A DNA stretch of 64,000 nucleotides from Raineyella antarctica. Its GTDB lineage: Bacteria; Actinomycetota; Actinomycetes; Propionibacteriales; Propionibacteriaceae. Shown here piece after piece: positions 61,799 to 64,000 of this stretch. Made by a program: the position numbers and the translations under genes. Location of the stretch: contig NZ_FMYF01000001.1 of NCBI RefSeq assembly GCF_900092135.1, forward strand, positions 442,883 through 506,882. The letters are read 5' to 3'. The notes beneath the pieces are model-generated. The model saw only the letters and a list, made by a program, of their open reading frames with translations. It ran no database searches and was not told the DNA's origin. How positions within the stretch are numbered: the first letter of the stretch is position 1; each line of letters opens with the position of its first letter.

Positions 61799-63208
61799 GT
61801 GCGTAGAGCGAAGATCGTTTGTACCCTCGGCCCGGCTTCCACCGACCCGGACCGTCTCCTCGACATGATCAATGCGGGCATGGACGTCGCCCGTTTCAAC
61901 ATGAGCCACGGCTCCTACCCCGAGCACGAGGCCCGGCTGGCCAACCTGCGGGAGGCCGAGGCCCGCGCCGCGCGCCCGATCGGCCTGCTCGCCGACCTGC
62001 AGGGCCCCAAGATCCGGCTCGGCACCTTCGGTGGCCCGGTTGTCCTGGAGGACGGCCAGGAGTTCACCGTCACCACCAGGGACGTGGTCGGCGACAGCAC
62101 CCAGGTCGGGTGCACCCACCCCGGGCTCCCGAAGGACGTCAAGCCCGGTGACCAGATCCTGGTCGACGACGGCAAGATCCTGATGGTGGCCAAGGAGGTG
62201 ACCGACACCGACGTCCTCTGCACGGTGGTCGTCGGCGGGCCCGTCTCCGACCACAAGGGCTTCAACCTTCCCGGCGCCTCGGTCTCCGTGCCCGCGCTGA
62301 GCGAGAAGGACGTCTCGGACCTGCGCTGGGCGCTGCGCGCCGGGTTCGACATGGTCGCACTGTCCTTCGTCCGCACCGCCGGCGACGTCGAGCGCGTCCG
62401 CCAGATCATGGCGGAGGAGGGCCGTACGGTCCCGGTGATCGCCAAGCTGGAGAAGCCGCAGGCGATCGAGAACCTCGACGACATCATCGACGCCTTCGAC
62501 GCGTTCATGGTCGCCCGCGGTGACCTCGGCGTGGAGCTGCCGCTCGAGGAGGTGCCGTTGGTCCAGAAGCAGATCGTCCGCAAGGCACGCCGCTGGGCGA
62601 AGCCGGTCATCGTCGCCACCCAGATGCTGGAGTCGATGATCACCAACCCGCGCCCGACCCGCGCCGAGGCCTCCGACGTGGCCAACGCCATCCTCGACGG
62701 CGCCGATGCGGTGATGCTGTCCGGGGAGACCTCCGTCGGCAAGTACCCGGTCGAGACCGTCGCCACCATGGCCAAGATCGTCGACTCGACAGAGGTCCAC
62801 GGCATGGAGCAGATCTCGGCGATCGACTGGGATCCGCACACCACCGGCGGCGTGATCTCCAAGGCCGCCGTCGACGTGGCCGAGCGGGTGGGCGCTGCCT
62901 ACCTGGTCGCGTTCACCCAGTCCGGCGACACGGCCCGACGGATGTCGCGGCTGCGTCCGCGGATCCCGATCGTGGCGTTCTCCCCGCTGGAGAAGACCCA
63001 GCGCGAGCTGACCCTCTCCTGGGGCATCCCGACCATCCTGGTGCCATCGGTGGAGACCACCGACGACATGGTGCGCCAGGTGGACCAGAAGCTGAAGGAG
63101 AAGGGTGTCGTGCAGGACGGTGAGCGGGTCGTCATCGTGGCCGGCACACCGGCAGGCCGCCCCGGCCGGACCAACTCGCTCCGGGTCCACAAGATCGGCA
63201 GCATCTGA
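61799..63208 (+). CDS. pyk: Pyruvate kinase
   Basis: Last step of glycolysis, phosphoenolpyruvate to pyruvate with ATP. The 469-residue product has RRAKIVCTLGPAS, DVARFNMSHGSYPEHEARLANLR, DLQGPKIRLG, VIAKLEKPQAIENLDDIIDAFDAFMVARGDLGVELPLEEVPLVQK and the signature ATQMLESMITNPRPTRAEASDVANAILDGADAVMLSGETSVGKYPVE. Complete, single copy in the window. Leaderless GTG start; strong terminator follows the stop. Confidence 0.96.
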   Translation: MRRAKIVCTLGPASTDPDRLLDMINAGMDVARFNMSHGSYPEHEARLANLREAEARAARPIGLLADLQGPKIRLGTFGGPVVLEDGQEFTVTTRDVVGDSTQVGCTHPGLPKDVKPGDQILVDDGKILMVAKEVTDTDVLCTVVVGGPVSDHKGFNLPGASVSVPALSEKDVSDLRWALRAGFDMVALSFVRTAGDVERVRQIMAEEGRTVPVIAKLEKPQAIENLDDIIDAFDAFMVARGDLGVELPLEEVPLVQKQIVRKARRWAKPVIVATQMLESMITNPRPTRAEASDVANAILDGADAVMLSGETSVGKYPVETVATMAKIVDSTEVHGMEQISAIDWDPHTTGGVISKAAVDVAERVGAAYLVAFTQSGDTARRMSRLRPRIPIVAFSPLEKTQRELTLSWGIPTILVPSVETTDDMVRQVDQKLKEKGVVQDGERVVIVAGTPAGRPGRTNSLRVHKIGSI

Positions 63209-63217
63209 CAAGCAACA

Positions 63218-63245
63218 GACGCGGGGCCCCTTCGGGCCCCGCGTC
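63218..63245. terminator. Terminator between pyk and tRNA-Leu
   Basis: A perfect 12-bp stem, GACGCGGGGCCC with GGGCCCCGCGTC, and a CTTC loop. It starts nine bases past pyk and lies nine bases beyond the 3' end of the convergent tRNA gene, so it may serve both. Confidence 0.85.
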
Positions 63246-63253
63246 CGCTAATG

Positions 63254-63338
63254 TGCCGGGAAGGGGAGTCGAACCCCTACGTCCTGTTACGGACAGACGG
63301 GTTTGAGCCGTCCGCGTCTACCATTCCGCCACCCCGGC
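63254..63338 (-). tRNA. tRNA-Leu, anticodon CAA
   Basis: An 85-base class II cloverleaf on the minus strand. The acceptor stem is GCCGGGG with TCCCGGC (one G-U), the discriminator is A, the anticodon loop is CTCAAAC giving CAA (reads UUG), a variable arm follows, and the T arm is AGGGG-TTCGACT-CCCCT. CCA is not encoded. A TATAGT -10 lies about 12 bases upstream (63351-63356). Confidence 0.95.
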
Positions 63339-63350
63339 GCACGATGGATC

Positions 63351-63356
63351 ACTATA
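63351..63356 (-). promoter_or_regulatory. tRNA-Leu promoter -10
   Basis: TATAGT on the minus strand, 12 bases before the mature tRNA 5' end, leaving a short leader for RNase P. The same bases read TATAGC on the + strand toward the response-regulator gene. Confidence 0.5.
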
Positions 63357-63417
63357 GCTGATCTTCCGATTGCCCCCGGCCACCCCTACCGGGGCTTCAC
63401 GACAGGTGAGAAACCTC

Positions 63418-64000
63418 ATGACGAGTAGTGACACCCCATCCCCCGAGGGTGAGGAGACCACGCCGGCTCCGACCGAACCGGCCGCGAAGAAGCCGGTGAC
63501 CAAGAAGGTCGCTGCCAAGAAGGCCCCGGCCAAGAAGGCCCCGGTCAAGAAGGTGGCGGCCGGCAAGACGGCGGCCAAGAAGACCACCAAGAAGGCCACG
63601 GCCGTGGCCGAGGAGCCAGCAGTCGCACCGGCTGACGTATCCGGCGATGCCACTGTGACCGGCGAGGCCACTGTGACCGTCGAGGCCGCCGAGAGCGTCG
63701 AGGCGCCGCTCGCCGCCGCGGAGCCTGCCAGCGAGCCGGAGGCCGCCGAGGCAACCGCTGCCGAGGCTCCGGTCCCCAGCGCTCCGGTCCCCACCGCACC
63801 GAGCCCTGAGTCGATCGCACCCGCGGGGGACCAGGACGTGCCCGCCGTACCGGCGCCCACCCTCACCCGGGTGATCGTGGCCGAGGACGAGGCGCTGATC
63901 CGCCTGGACCTGGTCGAGCTGCTCCGCGACGAGGGCTACGACGTCGTGGCCGAGGTCGGTGACGGCCAGGCCGCGGTGGAGAAGGCCCGTGAGCTGCATC
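63418..64000 (+). CDS. pdtaR: PdtaR-type response regulator with Lys/Ala/Pro-rich N-terminal extension (partial)
   Basis: The gene leaves the window after 194 codons. From residue 150 it reads LTRVIVAEDEALIRLDLVELLRDEGYDVVAEVGDGQAAVEKA, the receiver start of PdtaR (Rv1626) proteins, which end in an RNA-binding ANTAR domain (not reached here) and act by antitermination. In M. tuberculosis it also lies near pyk. Before the receiver there are about 148 extra residues: an AKKAPAKKAPVKK-type basic stretch (20-62), then an Ala/Glu/Pro/Val-rich segment. ATG 63418 follows AGGTGAG; GTG 63838 (after GGGGGA) is in frame and would remove the extension. Confidence 0.8.
   Translation, partial: MTSSDTPSPEGEETTPAPTEPAAKKPVTKKVAAKKAPAKKAPVKKVAAGKTAAKKTTKKATAVAEEPAVAPADVSGDATVTGEATVTVEAAESVEAPLAAAEPASEPEAAEATAAEAPVPSAPVPTAPSPESIAPAGDQDVPAVPAPTLTRVIVAEDEALIRLDLVELLRDEGYDVVAEVGDGQAAVEKARELH

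Overview
The window is about 70% G+C, densely coded DNA whose gene order is the conserved actinobacterial chromosome core. It matches the Mycobacterium tuberculosis stretch from qcrB (Rv2196) through trpD, the dnaQ/uvrC fusion, aroG, pknL, idsA2 and metF to the mraZ-ftsZ-wag31 division cluster, with pyk and pdtaR at the far end. Family assignments, many GTG/TTG starts and terminators without U-tracts all fit an actinobacterium. A member of the Propionibacteriales (Propionibacteriaceae) is my best guess, but the sequence alone does not prove it. I see no insertion sequence, prophage, CRISPR array or rRNA; the single RNA gene is tRNA-Leu(CAA).

Region by region. 1-3476 (minus): ctaE-qcrCAB, the cytochrome bc1 branch and oxidase subunit III; qcrB runs off the left edge. 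3754-9457: a pseudo-receiver protein, trpD, an orphan prepilin peptidase, a coiled-coil membrane protein with a C-terminal sunset-type domain, a cyclophilin, a rhomboid homologue lacking its catalytic His, and a stand-alone Lrp ligand domain. 9467-23014: the DEDD exonuclease/UvrC-like fusion, a HExxH membrane protein, ROK glucokinase, a PlsC acyltransferase, class II DAHP synthase, a low-molecular-weight tyrosine phosphatase, a cutinase, a PASTA kinase (PknL type), a ThiE-like protein, a polyprenyl synthase and metF. 23116-33796: a RibD-C reductase, a HelD/HelR-type RNA-polymerase-associated helicase, an FAD protein, then an SOS mutagenesis cassette (perfect LexA box, DUF6504, dnaE2, a methyltransferase, dinB). 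33938-39585: a DUF3040 protein and the moxR-DUF58-transglutaminase operon.

40173-59618: a complete division/cell-wall (dcw) cluster, mraZ-rsmH-ftsL-ftsI-murE-murF-mraY-murD-ftsW-murG-murC-ftsQ-ftsZ-pgeF-sepF-yggT-divIVA, mostly joined by 1-4 base stop/start overlaps. MurE, MurF, MurD and MurC build the stem peptide, MraY and MurG make lipid II, FtsW and FtsI polymerise and cross-link septal wall, and FtsZ, FtsQ, FtsL, SepF and DivIVA organise it. 59755-64000: dksA-like/lspA/rluD, pyk, tRNA-Leu and the start of a PdtaR-type response regulator with an unusual Lys/Ala/Pro-rich leader.

No wholly new multi-gene system is obvious. The most notable signals are: eleven genes whose start codon sits 6-8 nt after a -10 hexamer (leaderless transcripts), a strong excess of the hexamer CGTACG, a probable pseudoprotease rhomboid, repeat-bearing N-termini on MoxR and PdtaR, an FtsI with KTA in place of KTG, and several strong unannotated RNA hairpins and operators.
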